Below, piece after piece: positions 18,094 through 26,990 of a stretch of 62,579 nt of DNA. Source of the DNA: Planctomyces sp. (GTDB lineage: Bacteria; Planctomycetota; Planctomycetia; Planctomycetales; Planctomycetaceae); the NCBI GenBank assembly GCA_005778225.1, contig SXPC01000115.1, positions 1-62,579 of the forward strand, in the 5' to 3' direction. The position numbers were made by a program, and so were the translations under genes. The notes beneath the pieces are model-generated. The model was not told the DNA's origin and made no database searches. It was given only the letters and a program-made list of their open reading frames with translations. Positions within the stretch are counted from its first letter, which is position 1, and each line of letters starts with the position of its first letter.

Positions 18094-19143
18094 ATGGCCA
18101 CGCATCCCTCTCGTCTTTCTCTGTCCGCTGTTGATCGACGCCAGTTTCTCAAGACAGCTGCTGTGGCCGCTGGCGCGTTAACGGCCTCTTCCATTCCGTC
18201 GCATCTTTTGTTTGCCGGCGAGCAGGCCACTTCCACGCCGACCTCGGAAGCTTTCGTCAAAGACCTTTACGAAACATTCTCGCCCGCTCAAAAGAAAGCG
18301 ATCTGTTTCGACTGGAATCACGTCTCCCCCGGTCGTGGTCTCCTTCGCACACACGTCAACAACAACTGGAACATCACCAGCCAGGACATTAACAGCAGCT
18401 TCTATCAACCCGAACAGCGCGACTTGATTCGCAAAATTTTTGAAGGCATGGTCAATCCTGAGTGGGTGTCGAAGTTCGATACGCAACTCAATGACGACGC
18501 TGGCGGTTTTGGCACTGATCAGACGATCGCGATCTTCGGCGTGCCCGGTTCCGACCAGTTTGAATTCGTCATGACGGGACGCCACATGACGATGCGCTGC
18601 GACGGCAATACCACTGCTCACGTTGCCTTCGGCGGTCCGATCTTTTACGGCCACGCCTCTGAGACCTTCAACGAAAGCAAAGATCACGTGGGCAACGTCT
18701 TTTGGGTACAGGCGCTCGCGGCCAACGGCGTTTACAAGCTGCTCGATGGCAAACAGCAGAAAGCCGCCATGGTCCGACGGACTCCTGGTGAAGGAGATGC
18801 TGCCTTCCGTAAGGACATCGCCGGACTGCCGCTGTCCGAAATGTCCAATGACCAGCGAGAAGCGATGGAAGGTGTCCTCAGTAAACTTCTTGAGCCGTAC
18901 CGCATGACGGATCAGGAAGAAGTCCGCACTGCACTCAAGAAGATGGGTGGACTCGAAGCCTGCCGTCTGGCCTTCTACGCCGACAGCGACCTCGGCAACG
19001 ACAAAGTCTGGGACAACTGGCGTCTCGAAGGCCCTTCGTTTGTGTGGCACTTCCGCGGCAACCCCCACGTCCACTGCTGGGTCCACGTCGCTGATGATGC
19101 CAGCGTGAAACTCAACACGCCACATACCCTGCAACGCGGTTAG
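18094..19143 (+). CDS. Tat-exported DUF3500-type protein
   Basis: 349-aa protein with a twin-arginine signal, DRRQFLKTAAVAAGALTA, cleaved near residue 45. The mature part has the pattern of DUF3500 proteins: FSPAQKKAICFDWNH, GRHMTMRCDGN, HVAFGGPIFYGHA and the closing HCWVHVADDASVKLN. No enzymatic function is established for that family. The ATG at 18094 has GAGGA seven bases before it. It is divergently transcribed from the riboswitch-DUF1559 unit and is followed by a dispersed repeat. Confidence 0.72.
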   Translation: MATHPSRLSLSAVDRRQFLKTAAVAAGALTASSIPSHLLFAGEQATSTPTSEAFVKDLYETFSPAQKKAICFDWNHVSPGRGLLRTHVNNNWNITSQDINSSFYQPEQRDLIRKIFEGMVNPEWVSKFDTQLNDDAGGFGTDQTIAIFGVPGSDQFEFVMTGRHMTMRCDGNTTAHVAFGGPIFYGHASETFNESKDHVGNVFWVQALAANGVYKLLDGKQQKAAMVRRTPGEGDAAFRKDIAGLPLSEMSNDQREAMEGVLSKLLEPYRMTDQEEVRTALKKMGGLEACRLAFYADSDLGNDKVWDNWRLEGPSFVWHFRGNPHVHCWVHVADDASVKLNTPHTLQRG

Positions 19144-19150
19144 TGAATTT

Positions 19151-19257
19151 TGTAGGGTGCTGGTGAGTCTTCGAACCGCACCAAATGCGTGCTCGCACGC
19201 TACTCGCCGTTCGGATCCACAATTGGTGCGGTTCGCAAAGCCTCACCAGCACCCTAC
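19151..19257. repeat. dispersed inverted repeat GTAGGGTGCTGGTGAG..CTCACCAGCACCCTAC (copy 2)
   Basis: This copy has the same arms as at 16467-16556, with a longer loop (about 40 bases containing GTGCTCGCACGC). It starts eight bases after the stop of the DUF3500 gene and ends just before the end of apt. Confidence 0.88.
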
Positions 19258-19268
19258 TTCCGAATTGA

Positions 19269-19805
19269 CTACGGATTCTCGTCGGCGTAGTGAATCAGGC
19301 TATGCACGTCGTAACCTTCGAAGTAGTTACGGCCTTTCAGGAAATCGAGCTCGATCAAAAAGGCACAGCCCGCGACCTTCGCGCCTGATTCTTCAGCCAA
19401 CTTCAAACAGGCTCGCATCGTGCCACCCGTCGCGAGCAGGTCATCGACCAACAGGACGTTGTCGTCGGCTGTCAACGCGTCGGTATGGATCTCTAGGCAA
19501 TCCTTGCCGTACTCGAGTTCGTAATGATGTGACTTGCGATCAAACGGCAGCTTGCCCGGCTTGCGAACGGGAATGAACCCCGCATTGAGTTCCAGCGCTA
19601 GAGGCGTCGCGAAGATGAATCCACGGGCTTCGGCCGCCATGATTTTCGTGACATTATGGTTGCGGAAATAATCCGCGAATTGTTTGGTCGTCTCGCGAAA
19701 CGCGTCCGGATTATTCAGCAGCGGAGTAATATCCCGAAACATGATTCCCGGTTTGGGAAAATTCGGGATGGAACGAATATGGTCTTTGAGATTCAAAGCA
19801 GACAT
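19269..19805 (-). CDS. apt: adenine phosphoribosyltransferase
   Basis: Salvages adenine to AMP with PRPP. The PRPP-binding motif [14 protein letters not shown] is at about residues 121-134. The family N terminus [21 protein letters not shown] and [14 protein letters not shown] are present. The length of 178 aa is standard. The ATG at 19805 begins directly before the conserved N terminus. A strong GC hairpin (19817-19845) lies in the leader. Confidence 0.96.
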   Translation of the reverse strand: MSALNLKDHIRSIPNFPKPGIMFRDITPLLNNPDAFRETTKQFADYFRNHNVTKIMAAEARGFIFATPLALELNAGFIPVRKPGKLPFDRKSHHYELEYGKDCLEIHTDALTADDNVLLVDDLLATGGTMRACLKLAEESGAKVAGCAFLIELDFLKGRNYFEGYDVHSLIHYADENP

Positions 19806-19816
19806 AAAAAACCCTA

Positions 19817-19845
19817 TTTAGCCCCGGGTGAGTCACCCGGGGGGA
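19817..19845. repeat. GC-rich hairpin repeat TTTAGCCCC..GGGG (copy 1)
   Basis: CCCCGGGTGA / TCACCCGGGG is nearly a perfect palindrome preceded by TATTTAG. A related element TATTTAGCCCCCGGTAAGTC..GGGGG occurs at 61198-61231. Here it is 12 bases upstream of the apt start and could affect its expression. Confidence 0.7.
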
Positions 19846-19991
19846 ATGTGCTGAATAAATATATTTTACTCTCTGATCTCGAACGGACTCGTCCAAGCCC
19901 AGGGATTTCTCGGCCAATTCAGCTGAGGTTATCAACATAATTGATACGATTGATAACAGACTGATTATCAAAACAGAAGCGTTCAGACTTC

Positions 19992-21656
19992 TTACAGTCC
20001 CCCCAGTGCTGCTTTCGCTTGTTTCACATACGGCTCGGCCGCTGAGTTGTTTTCATAGAGCATGATCAGCGACTCGCAAATTGCTTTTGCCTCGCTGCGT
20101 TTGCCTTTTTTGGCGAGCTCCGCTGCGTTCTTGAGAGATGACTCCAGGAACGCCTTCATGTCTGGTTTCTCCTTGCTGTTCGTCTTCAACTGCTTGAGCA
20201 GATCTTCGGTGACCGCTTTGATCTTCTCATGCTGAGGGACGCCTTCCAGCAGTGGCAACAATGCAGTCAGCAGTCGCTCTGCTTCGGCGACGTTTCCCTG
20301 TTCGTAAGCTGTCTGAGCCAGGTGCAGGAATCGCTTGGGTTCTTCGTAACTCGACGGCTGGCGACGAAGTTTCTTGCCAATGCCGAAATCCTGTTTGAGT
20401 TCGTAAACATCGATATCCGCAATCATCGGAGCCGCTTTTTCTTCCCAGGCTGATGGGTCTTGTTTGACCAGAGGTTCGAGATACTCGTCGCGGGCTTCGA
20501 TCCATCGGGACTCGCCCTGAGCATAGAGAGATTTCCCCTTTTCGAATTTCTGATCGGGAGTCAACTCGCCATAGACAGTGAAGTAATAGATCAGCCCGAG
20601 TGCAGCGATCAGCAGCGTCACCAGCACATAGGTGTTTTCGAGAAGAACCCAGAATTCGCTCTTTGCCCTGCTTTGTTCGATCTGTGCCTTTAACAGATCG
20701 CGCATCAGCGTTCCGCCGACGGCATTCGGATCACCCGATTCGGTGATCAGCGTCGCATCATCGACCGACGTGACATTACTAACGCGTGATTTTTTCTTAC
20801 CGCCAGCAGGGATCGTGTTCTTGCTCTCCGACAGATCGACTTTCGACGGGATCTCTTTGAGCCGCAACGACAATACAAACGCATCCGGAAACCGCTTCTC
20901 AGGATCTTTTTCCAGACACTGACAGATCACCTGGTCCAGCCAGTGAGGGATGTCTGGCGCAATCGTCTTGGGGGCATCGAACTGGCCGAAGCGGTGTTTC
21001 TGAATGACATCCAGAGTCGTATTCCCCGTAAACGGCGGGCGACCTGTCACCATGGCATAGAGGACTGCTCCCAGCGAATACAGGTCCGACTTCTTGGTCG
21101 CCCGGTGTCCTTGGGCCTGTTCGGGGGACATGTACTCAGCCGTCCCGATGATCCCTCCTGTGACCGTCAGTTTTCCTGCTGCAAACATCTGTGCAACGCC
21201 GAAGTCCGTCAGCTTGACGAGATTGTCTTTGGTTACCAGCAGGTTCGAGGGCTTCAGGTCCCGGTGCACAATCCCTGCGTCGTGTGCGGCTTTCAACGCC
21301 GCACAGATCTGAACACCCATGTCGATCGCTTCGCGCCAGGGGATGCGTTTCTGATCGCGAATGACCTGGGTCAGCGTTTTCCCCTCGACGTACTCCATAG
21401 AATAGTAATACGTCTCGTTATCATCGACTCCCGACTCGAACAGTTCCACCACGTGAGGATTCTTCAGTTTCTGCATCGATTCGATCTCACGCTCGAATCG
21501 CGCGACGAATCCCTCCTCGCGCGCCAGTGAGGCCGGCAGCACCTTCACAGCAGCCAGTTCGCGGGAAACGATATGGCGTCCCAGGTAAACCGTTCCCATC
21601 CCCCCCGCGCCGATCTTTCCTTCGATCTGATACGGTCCAACGTGTTCGGGCAGCAT
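19992..21656 (-). CDS. membrane-anchored serine/threonine protein kinase
   Basis: About 554 aa. The kinase domain covers roughly residues 10-270, with glycine loop IGAGGMGTVYLG, catalytic loop HRDLKPSN, DFG motif DFGVAQ and activation-segment MSPEQAQ. A single transmembrane segment is at about 350-372 (YVLVTLLIAALGLIYYF). The part outside is helical and resembles tetratricopeptide or coiled repeats. The ATG at 21656 is used since the fold begins with GPYQIEGKIGAGG; longer in-frame starts add non-conserved residues. No cognate target is visible; it is divergent from cbiX. Confidence 0.92.
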   Translation of the reverse strand: MLPEHVGPYQIEGKIGAGGMGTVYLGRHIVSRELAAVKVLPASLAREEGFVARFEREIESMQKLKNPHVVELFESGVDDNETYYYSMEYVEGKTLTQVIRDQKRIPWREAIDMGVQICAALKAAHDAGIVHRDLKPSNLLVTKDNLVKLTDFGVAQMFAAGKLTVTGGIIGTAEYMSPEQAQGHRATKKSDLYSLGAVLYAMVTGRPPFTGNTTLDVIQKHRFGQFDAPKTIAPDIPHWLDQVICQCLEKDPEKRFPDAFVLSLRLKEIPSKVDLSESKNTIPAGGKKKSRVSNVTSVDDATLITESGDPNAVGGTLMRDLLKAQIEQSRAKSEFWVLLENTYVLVTLLIAALGLIYYFTVYGELTPDQKFEKGKSLYAQGESRWIEARDEYLEPLVKQDPSAWEEKAAPMIADIDVYELKQDFGIGKKLRRQPSSYEEPKRFLHLAQTAYEQGNVAEAERLLTALLPLLEGVPQHEKIKAVTEDLLKQLKTNSKEKPDMKAFLESSLKNAAELAKKGKRSEAKAICESLIMLYENNSAAEPYVKQAKAALGGL

Positions 21657-21808
21657 GGAGATTCCTGATTCAGTTTGGCCAACGGACTTGCGAAGTGATC
21701 CGAGCACGTCAAAATGCCCCCTCCACCACGCAACTTGCACACAAGTTCTACCACCTCAAAACGTACCGGCCAGCAGGCTTGTAAACAAGGCAAGACGAAA
21801 GACAACAA

Positions 21809-22192
21809 ATGCCCTCCCAAGAAGCGATCCTCCTCATCGCACACGGCTCACGTCGCAAAGAAGCCAATGACGACCTCAGAACGATGGCTGACCACCTCCG
21901 AAGCCGGCTCCCCGACACCCTTATCGAAGTCGCTTATCTCGAACTCACCGAGCCGACAATTCCCCAGGGAGCTCGCGCCTGTATCGAAGCCGGGGCAGCG
22001 AAAGTCTTCCTGCTCCCCTTTTTCCTTTCTCCGGGCATCCATGTCGTCCAGGATCTGGAAGAATTCCGCGAAGAGTTCCGCCAGCAGTGGCCCGAGCAGG
22101 AATTCACGGTCTGCCCGCCGCTAGGTGTTCATCCGCATCTGGTCGAGATTTTGCTGACTCGACTGGCGGAAGCGAAAGGGATTCCGGCATAA
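21809..22192 (+). CDS. CbiX/SirB-type sirohydrochlorin chelatase
   Basis: 127-aa single-domain class II chelatase that inserts Co(II) or Fe(II) into sirohydrochlorin on the way to cobalamin or siroheme. AILLIAHGSRRKEAN gives the N-terminal metal-binding His, and LLPFFLSPGIHVVQDL carries the second conserved His. The length fits the small archaeal/bacterial CbiX type. It is the first gene of a long plus-strand run, 73 bases before the membrane cluster; the link to those genes is only positional. Metal preference cannot be told. Confidence 0.85.
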   Translation: MPSQEAILLIAHGSRRKEANDDLRTMADHLRSRLPDTLIEVAYLELTEPTIPQGARACIEAGAAKVFLLPFFLSPGIHVVQDLEEFREEFRQQWPEQEFTVCPPLGVHPHLVEILLTRLAEAKGIPA

Positions 22193-22265
22193 TAGGCCAG
22201 ACCTTTGGCAAATCGTCGTCACCTGATAAATAGCGTTCGGCTGCTCGCATGACGACAGCCGCGTC

Positions 22266-23309
22266 GTGGATAAGAATCGTCGACTCATGGAGATTTTTGA
22301 GGACCTGATAAAATTTGAAGTGAGTGTCAAACTTGCGCTGGAGATCTTCCTGCTGGGAAGCGGGCTGATCCTGATGGGCCTGGGCCGACGAACGGATGAA
22401 CGTCTCACTGCTGTTGCTAATCTCGATCCCTCTCAAGCATTGATGCAAGTCGCGCAGAAAGGGCGTATCGGATTCGGATACCCGCAGGTCGGCGCGATCG
22501 CAGTCACTCTGTGGGCTTGCCTGGTTCTATTCGGGAAAAATATCACCGCGACCGGCGAAGCTGCTTCTGTTGAGATTGGATTTTCAACGATCCTCGGACT
22601 CATCACTGTCCTCGCCAGCATCGCGATGCTGCAAAGCCGCTTTACGCTCGATGCGGTCATCTGGCTGCTCGCGGTCATGGTTCTCGGCAGTATGACGATG
22701 ATGGCATCTCGAGATGGTGTTTATCTCATCGCGATCTTCCATCTGCTGGTTGTCACCATCGGCTGGGCAAGTTCCACGGTTTCCTCCCTGGCCTTATGGG
22801 GCGTCACTCCCCTCAACCGCATGGTTCGTCCGCTGATTGGTGAGCAGATCATAATGGCGATGATGACCGCGGTTCTGGGCGTGATTGTCTGTGAAGTCAT
22901 TGTCTCGCATCGTGGTTGGAACATATCGGCGGGGGCCGTTTTCCTGACGCGTGCAGGCATGGTCCTCATGACACTCGGCGGCTGGGCCACGATTGCACAG
23001 GGAATTTTCACGCGGTCACTCCTCGGCATGATTCTGATGGTTCAGGGAACCCTCTTCATTGTCTGGTCAGTGCCAGGGCTGGAGCGATGGGAACTCCTCG
23101 GCATCACATTCGGCATTGATCTGGCGGCTGGTCTGTTGTTGTGGTGGACCTATCAATCGGAATTCGGTCATCGTGAGACGCAGGAACTCGCGATCGAGCG
23201 TCAACGCCTGCTGCAGATTTTTACACAGACATTGACCGATGCAGACCAGTCAGGGGCAGGACGATCCGAAAGAGAGGCAACGGATGGCTTTGCTGTCGCA
23301 GGTCGCTAG
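22266..23309 (+). CDS. divergent complex I NuoJ/NuoK-like membrane protein (fusion-like)
   Basis: 347 aa, about nine hydrophobic segments. The middle stretch VLASIAMLQSRFTLDAVIWL..DGVYLIAIFHLLVVTIGW follows the pattern of NuoJ, and the later part GIFTRSLLGMILMVQGTLFI..ITFGIDLAAGLLLWW follows NuoK. The two conserved NuoK glutamates align by eye with Q (in MVQG) and D (in GIDLAAG). GTG at 22266 and ATG at 22290 are both possible starts. It overlaps the next gene. The homology is weak and based on pattern, so unrelated membrane protein is the alternative. Confidence 0.55.
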   Translation: MDKNRRLMEIFEDLIKFEVSVKLALEIFLLGSGLILMGLGRRTDERLTAVANLDPSQALMQVAQKGRIGFGYPQVGAIAVTLWACLVLFGKNITATGEAASVEIGFSTILGLITVLASIAMLQSRFTLDAVIWLLAVMVLGSMTMMASRDGVYLIAIFHLLVVTIGWASSTVSSLALWGVTPLNRMVRPLIGEQIIMAMMTAVLGVIVCEVIVSHRGWNISAGAVFLTRAGMVLMTLGGWATIAQGIFTRSLLGMILMVQGTLFIVWSVPGLERWELLGITFGIDLAAGLLLWWTYQSEFGHRETQELAIERQRLLQIFTQTLTDADQSGAGRSEREATDGFAVAGR

Positions 23310-25164
23310 TGAAACGCTGCTACAGACCGTTCCTGTGTGGGGCTTCTGGGTGATCGCGCTCCTCGTCTGTGGGCATGCCGTCTGGGTTGGACTGTGCGCC
23401 ATTTTCGGCATCCGCTGGCCTGGAATTCTCAGCACGTCGATCTGCTGCCTGTTGACATGGGCGGGACTGGCATTGCTATGGAATCAGGCCCCTCTCGACG
23501 AAGTCGTTTCTTCCCAACCGACGATCACCTGGCTGTCCATCGGCAGTCCTGCCGAGCTGAAAATTGCCATCTGTTTTCACGCTGACCGGCTGGCGAGCGG
23601 GATTCTGCTCTGGTTGTTGCCAATGATCGCGATGGCGTGGATCCGAGTGCGACGTCCTTCAGATTCGCACCTGGGCTTCATGACGGGCATCCTCGCGGCA
23701 GTCAGTCTGATGCTGATTTTTCTGTTGGCTTTTGCCGGCGATGCCTGGGTCTTCCTGGTCGTTTGGATGCTCATGGCCGTTCTTTCCGGCGGACTACTGT
23801 GGATAAATGAAACGAAACCGCGACCGCGCGATCTCGTGAAATTCATGATCCCCATGCTCATCACAGATCTGGGGATGCTTCTGGCGATCTCGGTGATCGG
23901 CTCGGGACTGTCTTCGACCAAACTCGCCGTCACTCTCCATCGAGACAGCCTGAGGACAATTTTCCAGGACAATCCCGCTGCACTCGATACGGCTGCACTT
24001 GGCATCTGGCTGGCTGTGTGTGGTCGACTCCTGCTCCCGCTGGTCAGTCTGGGGAACGATCTGATGCGCGGACGTGGCGCGACGACCCTCGCGCTATTCC
24101 ATTTGTTATTCGGTGTCGGTCCTGCCTGCCTGCTGCTGTTGAAACTTCACCATGTCATCTGGAATGCGACGATCATCGATTCTCTGATCCTGATGACATT
24201 AGTGATTGGTGCATTGTCCGCATTCATTGCTGCGTGTTCCAACCAACGGGACACATCGCTGGGATGGTCGTTCTCCTGGGCAGGCAGTCTGGTGATCGCA
24301 GGGATGATGTCCGGCGTGAAAACTGGTCTCACCTCGGGAATGTTTGTCTTCGCCAATTGGATGACGCTCCTGCTGGTGACGTCCTGGTACATCAGGACGA
24401 TTCCGAATCGACAGACGATGACCTATTTGCCGACCTGGGCGATCCTGATTCTCGCTGCCTTATCCGTGTGTGGACCGATGGGCTTGCTGCACGAATTTTC
24501 TTCCCATGGCCATCTCGGGCCTGTCATCGTCATTGTTCTCGGGCAAGGACTGGCGATTTTTGCATGGACCAAGAGTCTGCTCGCGATTCCACTTCGGTCA
24601 GCAATGACAAGCCAGCTCACACCTCGTTTCAGCGTGACGATACAACTCTTGACGATTGTCTGGGCCATGGGCATCGGGTTGATTATTCATCAGCGCGCCT
24701 GGTGGTCGAGTCCCGATGGGCTGCGATTATTGACAGAAGCATTCGGCTGGCATGGTCTCGTCGGAGCCTATCAGCAGGCAGGTGTCTATTCTCCCTGGGG
24801 CCTGGTTTCTGCCATCGTCGGCATGATGGGAATCATTATAGGGGTTTTGGTCTGCCGAGTTCCTAAACTTCGCTCCTGGTCAGAACGGCTTGCCGACTCG
24901 TCGCTGATCGTGATGGGGCGTCAGGCATTTTATTCGTCGGAAGCAATCTTCGGAGTCTCCCTTTTCATTCGAGGGTCTGCTCAGCTCACACGCATGTTCG
25001 ACTGGATCATTGCAGGTTTTTTGACAGGACGTGCGCCGCAGAAACTGACCATCAACATTCAACAGGAATTGAGCCTGTTAACGACTCATCCCATTCCCTG
25101 GATGATCATGATCTGGATGTTCGCGACGACAATCATGCTGGTCATTTTTCTGCAGTCAAACTAG
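23284..25164 (+). CDS. divergent NuoL-like antiporter-type membrane protein
   Basis: About 626 aa from the ATG at 23284 (an upstream start at 23239 would overlap the preceding gene more). It is highly hydrophobic, about 14-16 membrane helices. CGRLLLPLVSLGNDL and ALFHLLFGVGPACLL can be aligned with the NuoL segments GKSAQLPLHTWL and ALIHAATMVTAGVYLL, the TM7 lysine being Arg here and the TM8 His kept. The TM5 glutamate region, normally WE, reads WMLMAVL. It is the second gene of the four-gene membrane cluster, and overlaps the previous gene by 26 bases. Confidence 0.6.
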   Translation: MALLSQVASETLLQTVPVWGFWVIALLVCGHAVWVGLCAIFGIRWPGILSTSICCLLTWAGLALLWNQAPLDEVVSSQPTITWLSIGSPAELKIAICFHADRLASGILLWLLPMIAMAWIRVRRPSDSHLGFMTGILAAVSLMLIFLLAFAGDAWVFLVVWMLMAVLSGGLLWINETKPRPRDLVKFMIPMLITDLGMLLAISVIGSGLSSTKLAVTLHRDSLRTIFQDNPAALDTAALGIWLAVCGRLLLPLVSLGNDLMRGRGATTLALFHLLFGVGPACLLLLKLHHVIWNATIIDSLILMTLVIGALSAFIAACSNQRDTSLGWSFSWAGSLVIAGMMSGVKTGLTSGMFVFANWMTLLLVTSWYIRTIPNRQTMTYLPTWAILILAALSVCGPMGLLHEFSSHGHLGPVIVIVLGQGLAIFAWTKSLLAIPLRSAMTSQLTPRFSVTIQLLTIVWAMGIGLIIHQRAWWSSPDGLRLLTEAFGWHGLVGAYQQAGVYSPWGLVSAIVGMMGIIIGVLVCRVPKLRSWSERLADSSLIVMGRQAFYSSEAIFGVSLFIRGSAQLTRMFDWIIAGFLTGRAPQKLTINIQQELSLLTTHPIPWMIMIWMFATTIMLVIFLQSN

Positions 25165-25244
25165 AGTGAACAAAACCAATCCGTGTCGCGGATCGCTTTT
25201 TCGAGGCTTTCCCCTGTATTAACTAGAAAAGAGCAATCAGTCGG

Positions 25245-26990
25245 GTGCCGAGCGTGATCGTCAATTCTCTGGCGATGTTGATGGTTCTGATACCATCGCT
25301 TGGTTGCGCGCTGATGCTCGTGTGGAGCCTCTTTGGCGTTCATCTAACCGCATGGATCTGGCGTGCCACAACGTCGGTGATGCTGATTGCTGCCTGCCTG
25401 GGTATGGTCCTGATGTGGCCTGAAAGGCCCTCGACGACAACAGTTCTCAGTGACCTCAAGCTTTATTCAGAATTGACCTGGGTCAATGCGCAGTCTGTTC
25501 GGATGGCAGGTCCTGGCGTGATGATCCAGCTGATGCTCGATCGCCAGCGCATCCCGATGGTGCTCGCGAGCAGTTTGCTGTTTTTCTGCCTTTCGTGGTC
25601 ACGCCGGTTTCGATTCCTGGACGCCACGCGGCTTCGCTCCTGGTTGTCACGCATCATGATGCTCGCTGCGATGCAGTTGACGATGAACGTCTTCCTGCTG
25701 GCCGATGACATCGTCTCCTTATTTTCCTCATTGATGCTGATGGTGCTTCTCTCCTGTGGCCTGCTCTCCTCCTGGGGCGAAGCAGAACGTCGCAGGGACT
25801 CCATCGAAGTTCTGGGGAACTGGATGACCAGTGCCATTTTTGCAGGCCTGGCGATGCTGCTGATTGCCGGTGGACTGGCGAGCATTTCCTCCATGCAGGG
25901 GACGCAGACTGGTCCCATCGACTTCACTCTTTCCGATCTGCTATTACGCATGAAACGGGCTCCGCTGGCTGATCCCATGCTCGCCAATGCCTTCAGTCAG
26001 ACCCGTCCTCTGGCGTTCCTGGCGATGTTGATGAGTCTGTCGATCTGGAGCGGTCTTTTTCCGTTCCATCGCTGGCTGATCACTCTGTATCGCCAACTTC
26101 CTCTGGAACTCTTTGGATTGATGACTCTCTGGCTGTCCGCGGGACTCATTCTTCTCATGTCTCGAATTGCCCTGCCGTTTGTCGGCGAGACCGTCGTTAC
26201 GGCGGGAGCAATCTGGATCCTGCTGAGCATTCTGAGCATCTTCTATCTCTCGCTGGTTGCCCTCGCTCAAACGGAACTTAGAAGACTGCTGGCAGTCAGC
26301 ATTGTTCGCGATCTCCTCTTGATTCTCACAGGACTGCTCACGCTTCGGGAACTTGGAACGCAGGCAAGCTGGCTGCTGGCCATTCAGCTAACGATGTGGG
26401 TGACCTACCTCGCGACGTTGTTAATCTCGCTGAACCAGAAATTTAACGAACTCGACACCGCATGTTACGGCGGTCTTTCGACGACATCTCCTCAATGGTC
26501 AAAGCTGTGGCTGGCCGGTGTTTGTCTGGGCTATGGCATTCCCTTATTGGGAATGTTCCCCTCACGAGCGTTGATATTCCTGTCTCTGAGCCGGATTCAA
26601 GTCAGCGGGATTCTCTGGATGTTGTTTCTGTTTGTTGCATCCGAACTGCTCATGAGCTGGACCTGGTGGCGAATCGCCGCAGGGATGCTCTGGGGTGATC
26701 CTCGCCTGCCAGTCGCGACAGGTCCCGTCTTCGATCAATTGCCCGGAAGCATTGCAAAGAATTCATCAACGATCAGGCCAACGCCCGCAACCTCCTCGAT
26801 CCTTACGACATCGATTGCAGCGTTGGTGTTCCTCATCACCGCCACCGCACCCGGTTTGTTGCTGACCTACTGGAGCACCGCCAGCGTGTCGCAGGAGCCC
26901 CGCTCCGACCAGCCGCTTGAACCGGATCTTGAAGAAAAGGCCCCGCCGCGGAACGTCAAACCCGCGCAACGCCCGGAGGGTCGTTCATGA
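25245..26990 (+). CDS. divergent NuoM-like antiporter-type membrane protein
   Basis: 581 aa, about 13-14 hydrophobic helices and an Arg/Pro/Glu-rich cytoplasmic tail. The clearest family mark is SGLFPFHRWLITLYRQLP, equivalent to the NuoM/NuoN signature VxPFHxWLPDA, followed by TLWLSAGLILLMSR for LLKxxxYGLLR. The lysines that carry protons in TM7 and TM8 of NuoM align with Trp here. AQTELRRLLAVSIVRDLLL matches the ..KR(L)LAYSS... helix. Start is GTG 25245 or 25254. Its stop overlaps the next start (ATGA). Confidence 0.65.
   Translation: MPSVIVNSLAMLMVLIPSLGCALMLVWSLFGVHLTAWIWRATTSVMLIAACLGMVLMWPERPSTTTVLSDLKLYSELTWVNAQSVRMAGPGVMIQLMLDRQRIPMVLASSLLFFCLSWSRRFRFLDATRLRSWLSRIMMLAAMQLTMNVFLLADDIVSLFSSLMLMVLLSCGLLSSWGEAERRRDSIEVLGNWMTSAIFAGLAMLLIAGGLASISSMQGTQTGPIDFTLSDLLLRMKRAPLADPMLANAFSQTRPLAFLAMLMSLSIWSGLFPFHRWLITLYRQLPLELFGLMTLWLSAGLILLMSRIALPFVGETVVTAGAIWILLSILSIFYLSLVALAQTELRRLLAVSIVRDLLLILTGLLTLRELGTQASWLLAIQLTMWVTYLATLLISLNQKFNELDTACYGGLSTTSPQWSKLWLAGVCLGYGIPLLGMFPSRALIFLSLSRIQVSGILWMLFLFVASELLMSWTWWRIAAGMLWGDPRLPVATGPVFDQLPGSIAKNSSTIRPTPATSSILTTSIAALVFLITATAPGLLLTYWSTASVSQEPRSDQPLEPDLEEKAPPRNVKPAQRPEGRS

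Noticed and set aside
18178-19134. 318-aa open frame on the minus strand
   Set aside because: It is the shadow of the DUF3500 gene, which has a Tat signal and a Shine-Dalgarno; the minus-strand translation shows no family.
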